A DNA stretch of 64,000 nucleotides from Lysinibacillus xylanilyticus (GCF_001183605.1 NZ_LFXJ01000011.1:65364-129363), one strand, 5' to 3'. Shown: positions 33,418 to 43,168, counted from the first letter of the stretch. Notes: generated by a model not told the origin, from the letters alone. A program made the numbers and translations.

Positions 33418-35319
33418 GACGTTTTTGTTAAGCATTCGTAAGCCGTTTAAAATAACTAGAATGGTGCTTCCTTCATGTCCGATTACGCCTAGAGGTAAAT
33501 CGACGACTTGTAAAAAGTTTGAGGCAATTAATAAAACGATAACACCGATTGAGAAGAAGATGTTTTGTTTAACGATACGTTGCATTTTACGTGATAAACG
33601 TACTGCATAGGCGATTTTTGATAAGTCATTTTTCATTAAAACGACATCTGCTGTTTCCAAAGCAACATCTGTTCCTTCTCCCATAGCAATTCCGGTAGTT
33701 GCGGTTGCTAATGCGGGTGCATCATTAATCCCGTCACCGACCATCCCTACAAATTTATGCTGAGAAAGAAGTCGTTTCATCTCAGTCACTTTTGTTTCGG
33801 GTAGACATTCAGCAACATATTCTGTCACGCCTGCTTCCTTGGCAATTACCTTCGCGGTCTTCTCGTTGTCGCCTGTTAGCATGACAACATTAATACCTAG
33901 CTCTTTTAGTAATGATACTGCCTTTTTTGCTTCGCTGCGGACGGTATCCTTTAAGGCTGCCAATGCGACGATACCATCTTTGTCACGAATGAAAATAACG
34001 CTTTTTCCTTCTGAGGCAAGGTTTTCTGCTGCACCATTTGCAAAATCGTTTGCCTCATCTAGACCAACAAAGTCTGGTTTACCAACAAGATATTCGACTT
34101 CATTGACGTAACCTTTCATACCCCAACCTGGGATATCTTCTATAGTGGCTTGAGCAAACTGTGTGATACCTTCTTTTCTTGCGAATGAAGTAATTGCTTG
34201 AGCAAGTGGATGGTTCGATTGTGCTTCAATACCTGCAAGGACTGCCAGTGTATTTTCGCGGTCTAATCCTTCTCGAACAATAAAATCAGTAACGGTTGGT
34301 TTACCCTGTGTTAAAGTACCTGTTTTATCTACTGCTAGTGCTCGTAATGCACCTAGATGCTCTAAATGTAAGCCGCCTTTGAATAGGACACCGTGTTTTG
34401 CCCCATTTGAAATTGCTGCAAGTGTTGCAGGCATTATGGATGCAACAAGTGCACATGGAGAAGCAACTACTAGGAGTACCATTGCTCGATAGAAAGTTGT
34501 TGTCCAGTCCCAACCGAGTACAAAGTGAGGTAGAAACATCATAAGTGCAACCGTAAGTAGCGCAATTTTCACATAAGTACCTTCGAATTTTTCTATAAAC
34601 TGTTGAGAAGGAGATTTTTCACTCTGTGCGCTTTGTACAAGTTGGATAATTTTTTGAAATAGTGTTTCAGAATTCGGTTTTGTCATTTCCATTGTAATGG
34701 CGCCATTTAAGTTCACTGTACCTGCAAATACCTCATCGCCTTCACGTTTTGCCACTGGGAGTGGTTCACCACTTAGTGCGGATTCATCGATAGAAGACTG
34801 TCCTTTAAAGATTACACCGTCTGCTGGTACACGTTCACCAGGTTTTATGAGCAGGTGATCTCCAATTTGTAATGTGGAGACAGCGACTTTCATTGGTTCA
34901 AAGTTACCGCGAACAAGCCAAGCCTCTTCGGGTTGCAAATTCATGAGTGCCGAAATTTCACGATGACTTTTATTCATTGCGTATGTCTCAAGAGCACCAC
35001 TTACTGCAAAAATGAAAATTAAAATGGCACCCTCCGTCCAATAACCGATTGCTGCGGAACCAATTGCAGCTAATACCATCAATAGTTCAACATTAAGCTC
35101 TTTATTTTCAATGGTTTCTTCAATACCTTCTTTTGCTTTAGCGAATCCACCAACGCAAAAAGCAACAATATATAAAAGAATAGGAGCTGTTGTTTGTCCG
35201 CTAGTGTCTAAACGCCAGGCAAGTAAAATAAACAAACCTGCTATAAGGGCAGCGATTAATTCAGCATGTTCCTTTATTTTCTCAATTATATATGAATTTT
35301 CTCGATTAGAATACTCCAT
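33415..35319 (-). CDS. pfeT: P1B-type metal-exporting ATPase, PfeT/ZosA-like
   Basis: 634 residues, no N-terminal metal-binding domain. The membrane site has SPC (residues 287-289) and HEGST near the C-terminus, a combination typical of P1B-4 pumps. Other motifs: SGEPLP, DKTGT (phosphorylated Asp 331), SNHPLAQ and GDGINDAP. In B. subtilis, PfeT (formerly ZosA) exports ferrous iron and is controlled by PerR. A site close to the PerR consensus lies about 100 bases upstream (35423-35437), which supports that identity over zinc or cadmium export. AGGAGGG precedes the ATG. Confidence 0.88.
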   Translation of the reverse strand: MEYSNRENSYIIEKIKEHAELIAALIAGLFILLAWRLDTSGQTTAPILLYIVAFCVGGFAKAKEGIEETIENKELNVELLMVLAAIGSAAIGYWTEGAILIFIFAVSGALETYAMNKSHREISALMNLQPEEAWLVRGNFEPMKVAVSTLQIGDHLLIKPGERVPADGVIFKGQSSIDESALSGEPLPVAKREGDEVFAGTVNLNGAITMEMTKPNSETLFQKIIQLVQSAQSEKSPSQQFIEKFEGTYVKIALLTVALMMFLPHFVLGWDWTTTFYRAMVLLVVASPCALVASIMPATLAAISNGAKHGVLFKGGLHLEHLGALRALAVDKTGTLTQGKPTVTDFIVREGLDRENTLAVLAGIEAQSNHPLAQAITSFARKEGITQFAQATIEDIPGWGMKGYVNEVEYLVGKPDFVGLDEANDFANGAAENLASEGKSVIFIRDKDGIVALAALKDTVRSEAKKAVSLLKELGINVVMLTGDNEKTAKVIAKEAGVTEYVAECLPETKVTEMKRLLSQHKFVGMVGDGINDAPALATATTGIAMGEGTDVALETADVVLMKNDLSKIAYAVRLSRKMQRIVKQNIFFSIGVIVLLIASNFLQVVDLPLGVIGHEGSTILVILNGLRMLNKNV

Positions 35320-35422
35320 ACTTATCCCTCCTGATAATGAAAATCAATATCAAAAACCTTGTAAATCAGTGTATATAAACAATTTGGAATTGAAAAACGT
35401 TTTCGATTAGCTCATCTCTAAT

Positions 35423-35437
35423 TTAGAATTATTATAA
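35423..35437 (-). promoter_or_regulatory. Predicted PerR box in the pfeT promoter
   Basis: TTAGAATTATTATAA matches the PerR consensus TTATAATNATTATAA at 13 of 14 defined positions. On the minus strand it contains TATAAT, so PerR would block the -10 region. Confidence 0.75.
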
Positions 35438-35611
35438 CAAAGGTTTTTGGAAAAAGAAAGTAAGAAATTTGAAGTAATTTTTAAAGAAAGGGGATAAAAG
35501 TAGTCCAGGATCGAGATAGAGGCAATTATGGGGTTTTTGAATTAATTTTGAACATAAGAAAAGCACAGCTATTCCTAGGAATATTCTGTGCTTTTTAAAT
35601 TTGTGCAGGCT

Positions 35612-35727
35612 CATCACGATAAAGTAAGGTAAATTTCCGTTCCGGCTGGGCGCTTTACTGGGGGCGTCCAGCCTCACTTTTAATCAACTGACATACATAA
35701 ATGTCATACCCAAAATTGGTGATGAAC
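35612..35727. repeat. Family A element
   Basis: It starts TCATCACGATAAAG with AAATTTCCGTTCCGGCTGGGCG and ends ACATACATAAATGTCATACCC, AATTGGTGATGAA. It has a different short centre from other copies. Confidence 0.75.
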
Positions 35728-35781
35728 CATAAATTGTTAAATTTTCACTACTAATCTAATTATAAAAAGATAATTTTCCTA

Positions 35782-37320
35782 TTAGAATACACGTTCAGCG
35801 TGTAGTGCAAGTTTTTCTAGGGATGATTTGTCTACATCTGCGTGTAGTGAGTTACCGTGAGAGTCCATTGTTACAACAGCTGTGAACTTCTCAACGTTTA
35901 AGTGCCACATTGCTTCTGGAATACCGAATTCCATTAGGTCAACACCTTCAACACCTTTAATGCAGTCTGCGTAGTACTGTGCAGCACCACCGATTGCATT
36001 TAAGTACACACCACCGTGCTCTTCTAATGCAGCAAGTGTTTTTGGTCCCATACCGCCTTTACCAATTACAGCGCGGATACCGAATTTTTTCATGATGTCA
36101 CCTTGATATGGCTCCTCACGAATAGAAGTAGTTGGACCAGCAGCCTTTACTGTCCAGTTGCCTTCTTCGTCTTTTGCCATTACAGGGCCACAGTGATAAA
36201 TAACTTGTCCATTAAGATCAACAGGAGCATCGTGGCTCATTAAGTGATGGTGAATTGCGTCACGGCCAGTGTACATGCGACCAGTAATTGATACAACGTC
36301 ACCAACTTTTAGAGCGCGAATTTGTTCTTCAGTAATTGGTGCAGTAAGTTCTACTACATCTGCAGTAGTATCTTCTGTTGTTGCTGCAACTTCATCTTCT
36401 TTAAATGTAATTTTTTCGCCTTCTTGGTAATGCCAGTTAATGATTTCACCAGTTTCAGGATTGATGTCCACAGCCATACGACGGTATGCCCAGCAGTTAT
36501 AAGCTACTGATACGTAGAATGATGCAGGGATACGGTGCATAACACCAATTTTACAGCCAAGTAATGTTGCTTCACCACCGAAGCCCATTGTACCGATACC
36601 GAATGTGTTTGCAGTTTTCACTACATACTCTTCTAATTTAGCAAGATCAGGATTTGGATTTGTATCTTCCACATGACGGAATAACTGTTCTTTTGCTAAG
36701 TCGTAACCAGAAGAGCGATCTCCACCGATACCTACACCGATGAAGCCAGCTGAACAGCCTTGTCCTTGTGCTTGGTATACTGAGTGAATAATACATTTAC
36801 GGATACCATCTAAATCACGACCAGCGCGGCCAAGACTTTCAAGTTCACATGGTAGGCTGTATTGAATGTTTTTGTTTTCACAGCCGCCACCTTTAAGGAT
36901 TAATTTAATTGTAATATAGTCTTTTTCCCATTGTTCGAATTTCATAACAGGAAGACCGTCACCAAGGTTATTACCGCTGTTTGCGCCTGTTAATGAATCA
37001 ACCGCATTTGGACGTAATTTTGCATCTGCAGTAGTATCGTTAATAGCTTTTTTAATAGCTTCTTTAATTTCTAATTGGTTTACACCAACAGGAGTATAGA
37101 TTTTGAATGTTGGTAGACCAGTATCTTGACAGATAGGTGATACATTATCTTCTGCCATAATAATATTATTTGAGATTGTGTCTAAGCTCATTGCAGCACG
37201 AGTACCAGCATTCTCAGCTTCTTTAGCTTTCTTAATTGCACGTCGTACGTCTTTTGGTAGATTAGTAGATGTTTCTGTAATTAAATTGTAAAGACTTTTC
37301 TCCAAAGTTTGGATATTCAT
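35782..37320 (-). CDS. fumA: Class I fumarate hydratase
   Basis: 512 residues: an oxygen-sensitive [4Fe-4S] enzyme of the citric acid cycle, converting fumarate to malate. Cluster cysteines are visible in SPICQDTGLP, GGGCENK and GQGCSAGF. The C-terminal domain has GKGGMGPKTL and GGAAQYYADCI. B. subtilis uses a class II enzyme instead, so this is a lineage difference. The ATG at 37320 follows GGGGGGC; the extension to 37365 is rejected. Confidence 0.92.
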   Translation of the reverse strand: MNIQTLEKSLYNLITETSTNLPKDVRRAIKKAKEAENAGTRAAMSLDTISNNIIMAEDNVSPICQDTGLPTFKIYTPVGVNQLEIKEAIKKAINDTTADAKLRPNAVDSLTGANSGNNLGDGLPVMKFEQWEKDYITIKLILKGGGCENKNIQYSLPCELESLGRAGRDLDGIRKCIIHSVYQAQGQGCSAGFIGVGIGGDRSSGYDLAKEQLFRHVEDTNPNPDLAKLEEYVVKTANTFGIGTMGFGGEATLLGCKIGVMHRIPASFYVSVAYNCWAYRRMAVDINPETGEIINWHYQEGEKITFKEDEVAATTEDTTADVVELTAPITEEQIRALKVGDVVSITGRMYTGRDAIHHHLMSHDAPVDLNGQVIYHCGPVMAKDEEGNWTVKAAGPTTSIREEPYQGDIMKKFGIRAVIGKGGMGPKTLAALEEHGGVYLNAIGGAAQYYADCIKGVEGVDLMEFGIPEAMWHLNVEKFTAVVTMDSHGNSLHADVDKSSLEKLALHAERVF

Positions 37321-37561
37321 TTGGTATTGCCCCCCATAGAAAATTTGATTATTTCCACGATACATTATACTCTTTTCAACTAATGAAAAAAAGAGTTCAA
37401 CTCATTGTGGTCGGAATTAAAGGTCTATTCTCAAAAAGAGGTAATATAAATGTGAAATTATGTTAATCAAGTTTTATTTATCGTTAAGCTATTATTAAGA
37501 TATTGAAGCAGGGGAATAAACAATATTTTAAGAAGAGTATAGTAGGAAACGAAGGCATTTC

Positions 37562-37750
37562 CTGAGAAACTGATCGATTTTAGAAAAAAGCCGATCACTT
37601 TTGAAGCGAAGCTGATCACATTTAGAGCAAAGCTGCTCACATTTAGAGCGAAGCCGATCACTTTTAGAGTGAAGCTGATCACATTTAGAGCGAAGCCGAT
37701 CACTTTTGGAGCAAAGTGAATCACTTTTGAAGCAAAGCCGATCGAATCAC
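37562..37750. repeat. 21-bp-period array C (GATCAC units)
   Basis: A GATC-type core recurs at 37572, 37593, 37614, 37635 (GCTC), 37656, 37677, 37698, 37719 (AATC) and 37740: nine units, all exactly 21 bp apart, with a consensus near GATCACATTTAGAGCGAAGCC. A 102-codon minus-strand frame (37467-37775) is repeat translation. The remaining 240 bases up to fumA show nothing clear. Confidence 0.95.
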
Positions 37751-37819
37751 CATAGAGATTGTCAGAAGGGAACATTTGTTCTATAATGAATTTAAAATTT
37801 ACTTTAGGAGGTAATAAAT

Positions 37820-38611
37820 ATGAAGTTACTTAATTTACCTGAAGCATTTGAACAATATAGGACTCTAATAGAGGAAACGATACAGCCTACTGTATTTATT
37901 GAAACGGAAGAACGAAAAACATCTTTATTTGAAAGTAAGTTTGCGGGTGATCCATATTTTCCGCTGTCAATGGAATATCCGAAAAATCCTGAAGGGCAAC
38001 CATTAAAATTACTAGCACAAATAAATTTTGCAGATATACCTAAGCATTTACCGAATTTCCCTGAAGAGGGAATTTTACAGTATTATATTGATGGCTATGA
38101 TGATGTATTAGGGATGGACTTTGATAATGGTCAAAATCAGGAGGGCTTCCGCGTTATTTTCCACGAGCATATTGTCAGTGATGAGTCACAGTTAGTACGA
38201 GACTTCTCATTTGTTGAAGCGAATGAAGAAGAATTATACTTTCCGGTGGAAAAAGAAATGGCATTGTCCTTTGGAGCAGGCTATGAACCATTATCAGCAA
38301 GTGATTTTAGAAGTGAAAAACTATATGCGAAGATCTTTGCTAATATAGAAGACAATGATAATTTAGTAGATTCATTTTATGAAACATTAAATAGTACAGG
38401 TCATAAAATCGGGGGATATCCATTCTTTACACAAGAAGATCCAAGAGTGTATGGCGACTATACAGATTCTACAATCTTGTTGCTTCAAATTGATAGTATA
38501 GGCGAACATATTTTATGGGGCGATGTTGGGGTCGGCAATTTTTTCATCACTGAAGATGAGCTGAAACGTAAGGATTTTAGTAAAGTTCTATATAATTGGG
38601 ATTGCTATTAA
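37820..38611 (+). CDS. ywqG: YwqG-like DUF1963 protein
   Basis: 263 residues. Family features: FESKFAGDPYFPLSMEYPKN near the start, LKLLAQINFADIP, GILQYYIDGYDDVLGMDF, HKIGGYPFFTQEDPR and LLLQIDS..WGDVGVGNFFI. DUF1963 proteins occur in secretion and conflict loci but their role here is unknown. AGGAGG precedes the ATG. Confidence 0.9.
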   Translation: MKLLNLPEAFEQYRTLIEETIQPTVFIETEERKTSLFESKFAGDPYFPLSMEYPKNPEGQPLKLLAQINFADIPKHLPNFPEEGILQYYIDGYDDVLGMDFDNGQNQEGFRVIFHEHIVSDESQLVRDFSFVEANEEELYFPVEKEMALSFGAGYEPLSASDFRSEKLYAKIFANIEDNDNLVDSFYETLNSTGHKIGGYPFFTQEDPRVYGDYTDSTILLLQIDSIGEHILWGDVGVGNFFITEDELKRKDFSKVLYNWDCY

Positions 38612-38632
38612 CCAAAATGGAACAGAAAGAAA

Positions 38633-38664
38633 GCAAGTGGATATAGAGCCTCCACTTGCTTTTA
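38633..38664 (+). terminator. Terminator of ywqG
   Basis: Stem GCAAGTGGA / TCCACTTGC followed by TTTTATCTTC. Confidence 0.85.
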
Positions 38665-38667
38665 TCT

Positions 38668-38816
38668 TCATTCAGCAACAAATCTTTTCTGTGCGAAAGC
38701 GAAGCGTCAGTTACAAAAGACTTCTACCTTTGAAGATGGTGAGATGAATGAAGATAAAGCCTCCGGCGGATGTCACGTTCAAACTCTGGACGCAATTACA
38801 CCAAGGCGAAATTGAT
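38668..38816. repeat. Family B element
   Basis: CAGCAACAAATC, CTGTGCGAAAGCGAAGCGTCAG, AAGCCTCCGGCGGATGTCA, and GCAATTACACCAAGGCGAAATTGA, a diverged form of the 20-bp palindrome. Confidence 0.7.
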
Positions 38817-38822
38817 TAGTAA

Positions 38823-39008
38823 TTATTGTTCACGAGCATTAAATTGCTCCATTTTGTCCTCTAAGTCATCCATCATTTGAATTAAACGATCGATATCCTC
38901 TAATTCAGTTGTTTCAGGATCAATTGCATCTAAAACTTCTAAAAACATTTCAAGACGCTCTTTTAAGTAATTCATTTGCTGTTTTTTATCAGTGATAGGA
39001 TTTGACAT
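38823..39008 (-). CDS. SE1561 family small helical protein
   Basis: 61 residues, mostly helical and acidic: LKERLEMFLEVLDAIDPETT, then LEDIDRLIQMMDDLEDKMEQF. This matches the conserved small Bacillales family SE1561, of unknown role. GAGGTG precedes the ATG. Confidence 0.8.
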   Translation of the reverse strand: MSNPITDKKQQMNYLKERLEMFLEVLDAIDPETTELEDIDRLIQMMDDLEDKMEQFNAREQ

Positions 39009-39129
39009 GCATACACCTCATTTCGTCCCCTTCATCTTAGCTGATTCGGGACTAAATTTCAATGTTTAGGTAAACACCTAGGACTTAGCGATTATTTTGT
39101 GAAAATCAATAGACAGAATATTTACAATA

Positions 39130-39340
39130 TTGAGAGGCTGTGTTAAATTAATATTAAGAAAAGGTAAAGGAGCTGATTTAAAAAGTTCAAAAAAACTCTA
39201 ACTCGAAAAGGAGGGAGTTTAAACAAGTACTCGGCCAATATAAAAGCCGAAATTCGTGTTTATACAATTAAATGGAGATAAGTGTTAGTTAGGCCTTAGC
39301 GTAAAATCACATGTGGTGAGCGCTAAGGCTTTTTGATATG
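39130..39340 (+). promoter_or_regulatory. Candidate attenuated leader of the MFS gene
   Basis: Ordered hairpins AAACTC/GAGTTT and TCGGC/GCCGA are followed by a strong terminator (stem GCCTTAGCG / CGCTAAGGC at 39293-39329, then TTTTT), 50 bases before the transporter start. It may be a riboswitch, an attenuator or simply a terminator of an unseen transcript. No known class fits in my reading. Confidence 0.45.
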
Positions 39341-39378
39341 CTGTTATTTGGAAGATTGACTTGATGTTGGAGGGAAAG

Positions 39379-40557
39379 ATGACATACTTCTCAGATTACA
39401 GCAAAAAAAGATTTGCCATTCTAGTGTTAATTGTATCTATTTCTGGTTTTTCACAAGGGATGCTTTTACCGCTAATTTCAATTATTTTTGAACGTGATGG
39501 AGTTTCCTCTGCGTTGAATGGATTGAACGCAACGGGTCTATACATAGGAACTTTATTAATCTCACCGTTTATCGAGCAGCCATTACGAAAATGGGGTTAC
39601 AAACCTATTATTTTAATAGGAGGTGCACTTGTCTTTGCTTCACTGCTTGTATTTCCTTTATGGAAAAGTGTGACCTTTTGGTTTATCCTCCGCTTACTCA
39701 TCGGGGTAGGGGATCATGCGTTACATTTTGCAACACAGACGTGGATTACAAGCACCTCAGACCATAAAAGCTTAGGAAAAGGTATGGCCATTTACGGCTT
39801 GTCCTTTAGTACAGGCTTTGCGATCGGTCCTCTGATGGTAAAACTTATACAAGTTTCAGAAGCATTACCGTTTATTGTGTCCTCGATTATGTGTTTGTTT
39901 GCATGGGTTTTTGTATTCTTTTTACAAAATGAAAAACCAGAGCGATTAACGGGAGACTTAAAGGCACGAGGCTGGCATCGTTATAAAATTGCTATTGTAT
40001 TTGGATGGATTGCATTTTTAGGGCCATTTGTTTATGGGTTTTTAGAATCTTCTTTAAACGCTTTGTTCCCAGTTTATGCTTTGCGAAAAGGTTTCGACGT
40101 GAATATGATTCCTATTATTTTATCAGTCTTTACATTTGGCGGGATTTTAACGCAAGTGCCGCTTGGAGCAATAGGGGATAAAGTCGGAAGACGCAATGTC
40201 TTGATGATAGGCTCATTTGGAGGGGCTATTATTTTTGGAATTGCAAGCTTTGTAGAGCATTCACAAATGGCAGTAGCCGTAGCATTCTTCTTTACAGGTA
40301 CATTAGTCGGTTCAATGTTTTCATTAGGTATTACTTATATGGCTGACTTAACACCGAAGGAACTAATGCCGACAGGAAATCTGCTTTGCGGTATTGCCCT
40401 TAGCATTGGTAGTTTAACAGGGCCATTTTTAGGAGGCATTTATTTAGAATATGTAAATTATAGCTTCCTTTTATTATTGGCGATACTTTTGCTAGCCATA
40501 GCAATTATTTTGCTAGTATTTGGACGAAATAAAAATAAGCGACCAGTGTCGGTGTAA
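39379..40557 (+). CDS. MFS transporter
   Basis: 392 residues with 12 predicted membrane segments. It shows the loop 8-9-like motif GAIGDKVGRRNVLMIG and long hydrophobic stretches throughout. It resembles drug/metabolite proton antiporters (LmrP/YfkF-like) but the substrate cannot be read. The ATG at 39379 follows TTGGAGGG; in-frame TTG/ATG at 39361/39364 lie before that SD. Confidence 0.85.
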   Translation: MTYFSDYSKKRFAILVLIVSISGFSQGMLLPLISIIFERDGVSSALNGLNATGLYIGTLLISPFIEQPLRKWGYKPIILIGGALVFASLLVFPLWKSVTFWFILRLLIGVGDHALHFATQTWITSTSDHKSLGKGMAIYGLSFSTGFAIGPLMVKLIQVSEALPFIVSSIMCLFAWVFVFFLQNEKPERLTGDLKARGWHRYKIAIVFGWIAFLGPFVYGFLESSLNALFPVYALRKGFDVNMIPIILSVFTFGGILTQVPLGAIGDKVGRRNVLMIGSFGGAIIFGIASFVEHSQMAVAVAFFFTGTLVGSMFSLGITYMADLTPKELMPTGNLLCGIALSIGSLTGPFLGGIYLEYVNYSFLLLLAILLLAIAIILLVFGRNKNKRPVSV

Positions 40558-40587
40558 GGGGCATTGTCTTTTGGAAATTATCCTTGA

Positions 40588-40635
40588 AGACGCTCGGGGA
40601 ATCAGAAGAATTAATCAGCCCGGAGACTTTTTTAG
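40588..40635 (+). terminator. Probable terminator of the MFS gene
   Basis: Imperfect stem around CTCGGGG...CCCGGAG followed by ACTTTTTTAG. Confidence 0.5.
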
Positions 40636-40643
40636 AGAAAATA

Positions 40644-40670
40644 AAAAGAGCGGGGCTCATCTCCCGCTCA
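40644..40670 (-). terminator. Minus-strand terminator hairpin beyond the sRNA candidate
   Basis: Minus strand: GAGCGGG-AGATGAGC-CCCGCTC then TTTTTATTTT. Confidence 0.6.
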
Positions 40671-40673
40671 TAA

Positions 40674-40763
40674 AACAAAAAACGCCCAGCAAATCCGTGC
40701 TGTTATGGCGTCTTTTGCGTGACAAGGATGTTCCATCCAAGTCACATAGGTTTGGCACCTAGA
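40674..40763 (-). ncRNA. Candidate small RNA (about 90 nt), unassigned
   Basis: On the minus strand a promoter (TTGATT, 17 bases, TATAAT; -10 at 40774-40769) is followed by three hairpins: AGGT/ACCT; GTGAC-TT-GGATG-GAA-CATCC-TT-GTCAC; and ACGCC/CAGCA pairing with TGCTG/GGCGT, ending in TTTTTTG. No reading frame is present. It sits after the rlmCD terminator, so it should be a separate transcript. I cannot assign it to a known RNA family. Confidence 0.55.
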
Positions 40764-40885
40764 ATGATATTATACAGACAAGCAAACAAAAAATCAAATA
40801 ATATTTGCGAGGTAATATTTGGACTTTTAATTTCCTGGCAACTAGTTAAGTTTTTTAAACTGCGGTATAATGGCACCAAAATTGC

Positions 40886-40920
40886 AAAGGACGTCTCAAA
40901 TATTAGGAGACGTCCTTTTT
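40886..40920. terminator. Terminator at the end of rlmCD
   Basis: 12-bp stem AAAGGACGTCTC / GAGACGTCCTTT, T-rich on the plus strand and TTTGCAATTTT on the minus. Confidence 0.8.
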
Positions 40921-40925
40921 CATCA

Positions 40926-42314
40926 CTATTTATTCTTCAACACAAGCTTCGCCACGCACTCCACCTGAGCTGTTTGTGCAAACATATCCACCGGCTGAAT
41001 ATATTCAACATCATAAAACTTCGTTAATTCGTTTAAATCCTTCGCCAAAGTTGATGGATTACACGATGTATAGACAAAGCGCTTCGGTTTTAGCTTCAAT
41101 ACAGTGCGAATGAATTCTGGTGCTAGACCTGTGCGTGGTGGATCAACTGTAATAACATCTGGTGTAAATCCTTCCTTGCGCCATTTTGCTAGGACACTTT
41201 CTGCTGTGCCGACCGCATATTTTGTATGCTTAAAGCCATGGTTTCGGGCGTTTTTACGAGCATCCTGAATGCTTTCTGGAATAACATCCATTCCGCGAAC
41301 TTCTTTTGCTTTGTCAGCTAGCCATAAACCGATTGTCCCAACACCGCAGTAAGCGTCAACAACTGTTTCTTTGCCTGTTAATGCTGCTGCTTTTTTGATT
41401 TCATCGTAGAGATGAACGGTTTGTGTTGGATTCAGTTGGAAAAAGGCACGAGCAGATAAATCAAAGGCTAATTCACCAAGCTCCTCATGAATCGTTTCCT
41501 TACCATCGAGGACAATCGTTTCATCACCAAAGATTAACGATGTTTTCTCACGGTTAATATTTTGGGCAATCGATACGATACTTGGGTCGATTTTTTTGAT
41601 ACGTGCAATGAGCTCAGCTAGATGTGGAATTTCTTTACGTGTTGTTACGAGCACGACTTGCGTTTCACCAGTACGAATTCCTGTACGTACAACAATCGTA
41701 CGCAATAATCCATCAAGCGTACGACCATCGTAAATAGTAATATTCAGTTTTTGCAAAATTTTACGTGTTGCCACTGTAATTTTTGATGTAATCGGATGTT
41801 GAACAAGGCAGTCATTGATGTTCAGTAACTTGTTGCTACCTTCTGCAAATAGTCCTGCATAGACACGCTTGCCTTCTTTACGTACTTGATATTGACTTTT
41901 GTTACGATAATTCCATGGATTATCCATCCCTAGAGTTTTGCGAACTTCAACTGTATTAGTTAAAGGCTTAGCATAACGTTCTAATGCCTGAATTACGATA
42001 TCGCGCTTTTCGATTAGCTGCTTTTCATATGTCATATGTTGAAGCTGACAGCCGCCACATTCATTGTAAACTGGGCAGGGTGCTTCCTGACGATGTTTTG
42101 AAGCTTTGCGAATAGCTAATATTTCTGCTTCGGCAAAGTTTCGCTGTGTTTTAGTCACTTGTGCTGTAATTTCTTCACCAGGAATAGCGCCCTTTACGAA
42201 TACAACATTACGCTTATAAAAGCCTACTCCTTCACCGTTAATACCAAGTCTTTTTATTATTAGAGGAAATTTTTGTCCTACTTCCATTGTTGTTTGCTGC
42301 GTCAAGCGTTCCAC
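40926..42314 (-). CDS. rlmCD: 23S rRNA (uracil-C5)-methyltransferase, RlmCD/RlmD type
   Basis: 462 residues. N-terminal TRAM domain ([22 protein letters not shown]), iron-sulfur cysteines at residues 80, 86 and 89 ([10 protein letters not shown]) plus a later one (INDCLVQH), SAM-binding [21 protein letters not shown], and catalytic Cys in [12 protein letters not shown]. In B. subtilis RlmCD makes both m5U747 and m5U1939. The start is uncertain: GTG at 42314, or TTG at 42305, which has better SD spacing. Confidence 0.93.
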   Translation of the reverse strand: MERLTQQTTMEVGQKFPLIIKRLGINGEGVGFYKRNVVFVKGAIPGEEITAQVTKTQRNFAEAEILAIRKASKHRQEAPCPVYNECGGCQLQHMTYEKQLIEKRDIVIQALERYAKPLTNTVEVRKTLGMDNPWNYRNKSQYQVRKEGKRVYAGLFAEGSNKLLNINDCLVQHPITSKITVATRKILQKLNITIYDGRTLDGLLRTIVVRTGIRTGETQVVLVTTRKEIPHLAELIARIKKIDPSIVSIAQNINREKTSLIFGDETIVLDGKETIHEELGELAFDLSARAFFQLNPTQTVHLYDEIKKAAALTGKETVVDAYCGVGTIGLWLADKAKEVRGMDVIPESIQDARKNARNHGFKHTKYAVGTAESVLAKWRKEGFTPDVITVDPPRTGLAPEFIRTVLKLKPKRFVYTSCNPSTLAKDLNELTKFYDVEYIQPVDMFAQTAQVECVAKLVLKNK

Positions 42315-42349
42315 GTCCCTGTTCTTTTAATATCATCTCCCCATTATAA

Positions 42350-43168
42350 CTAAGGAGTAGACGATTGCAAAGCGAGAGGGAAATCTTCATATTCTAAAAC
42401 TAAATCGTCAAGGGATAAAAATGTATAGCCTTGTTTTTTCGCTTCAGCAATAAACCTTGGAAGAGCTTCTGCATTATCTTGTGCAACTGTATGCATTAAA
42501 ATAACAGCACCAGGGTGAAGCTGTTCCATTAAAGCATTATAGGCATAATCTGCACCACGACGTACATCCCTTTCCCAATCCTTAAAGGCAACGGACCAAA
42601 AAATATGACGATAGCCTGCAGCATTTCCTACCTCTAATAATTTCGCATTAAATGTACCTTCAGGTGGACGAGCATATGTTGTACGTTCAATACCTGTCAA
42701 TTCACGCAGTTTATCGTCAAGTTTTTTCCATTCTGTACGTATACCATCGGGTGTTAGTCTCGCCATATTAGGGTGCCCGTATGAATGATTGCCAATTATA
42801 TGTCCATCTTTAACCATACGTTTTACTAAATCAGGGGCACTTTCTACATAATGACCAGTTAAAAAGAAGGTAGCTGGTGCATTTTCCTTCTTCAAAGTAT
42901 CCAAAATACTTTCTGTAAACCCATTTTCATATCCGTTATCAAAGGTTAAATAAGCAACTTTTTTATCTGGCTTGCCTTTATAAATTGCACCATATTTCTC
43001 AATTACTTGATCAAGCTGTGCCCCAGCCTCCGCTTGTTCACCATTTTTCGCTCGTTTAAGGCCCCAGTTGTATTCTTCAGAGCCAGAAGCCGAATATGGA
43101 TTAAAGCTAATCGCCGCGGCAATAATAAAAGTAGCAATGACCGCTCCTACTATATGCTGTTTCCACAT
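42350..43168 (-). CDS. pdaA: PdaA-like muramic-acid deacetylase
   Basis: 272 residues. A signal/anchor (MWKQHIVGAVIATFIIAAAI) precedes a NodB domain: LTFDNGYENG, IGNHSYGHPNM (metal histidines), YARPPEGTFN, SVAFKDW and LMHTVAQDNAEAL. The TFDNGYENG form, in place of TFDDG, is typical of PdaA, which deacetylates N-acetylmuramic acid on the way to muramic-delta-lactam in spore cortex. The ATG at 43168 follows AAAGGATG. Confidence 0.92.
   Translation of the reverse strand: MWKQHIVGAVIATFIIAAAISFNPYSASGSEEYNWGLKRAKNGEQAEAGAQLDQVIEKYGAIYKGKPDKKVAYLTFDNGYENGFTESILDTLKKENAPATFFLTGHYVESAPDLVKRMVKDGHIIGNHSYGHPNMARLTPDGIRTEWKKLDDKLRELTGIERTTYARPPEGTFNAKLLEVGNAAGYRHIFWSVAFKDWERDVRRGADYAYNALMEQLHPGAVILMHTVAQDNAEALPRFIAEAKKQGYTFLSLDDLVLEYEDFPLALQSSTP

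Noticed and set aside
37467..37775. 102-codon minus-strand frame
   Set aside because: Open only because of 21-bp array C; the repeated 7-residue product has no SD.
39180..39285. Leader-peptide gene in the MFS leader
   Set aside because: A 34-codon open stretch exists but has no ATG, GTG or TTG start.
40720..40763. T-box riboswitch at the sRNA locus
   Set aside because: Only a TGGAACA match; the specifier stem and the ACCGCG part are missing and no aminoacyl or transport gene follows on that strand.
40520..41027. Frames of 80 and 102 codons after the MFS gene
   Set aside because: They run through terminators and the sRNA candidate, and the second overlaps rlmCD on the other strand.
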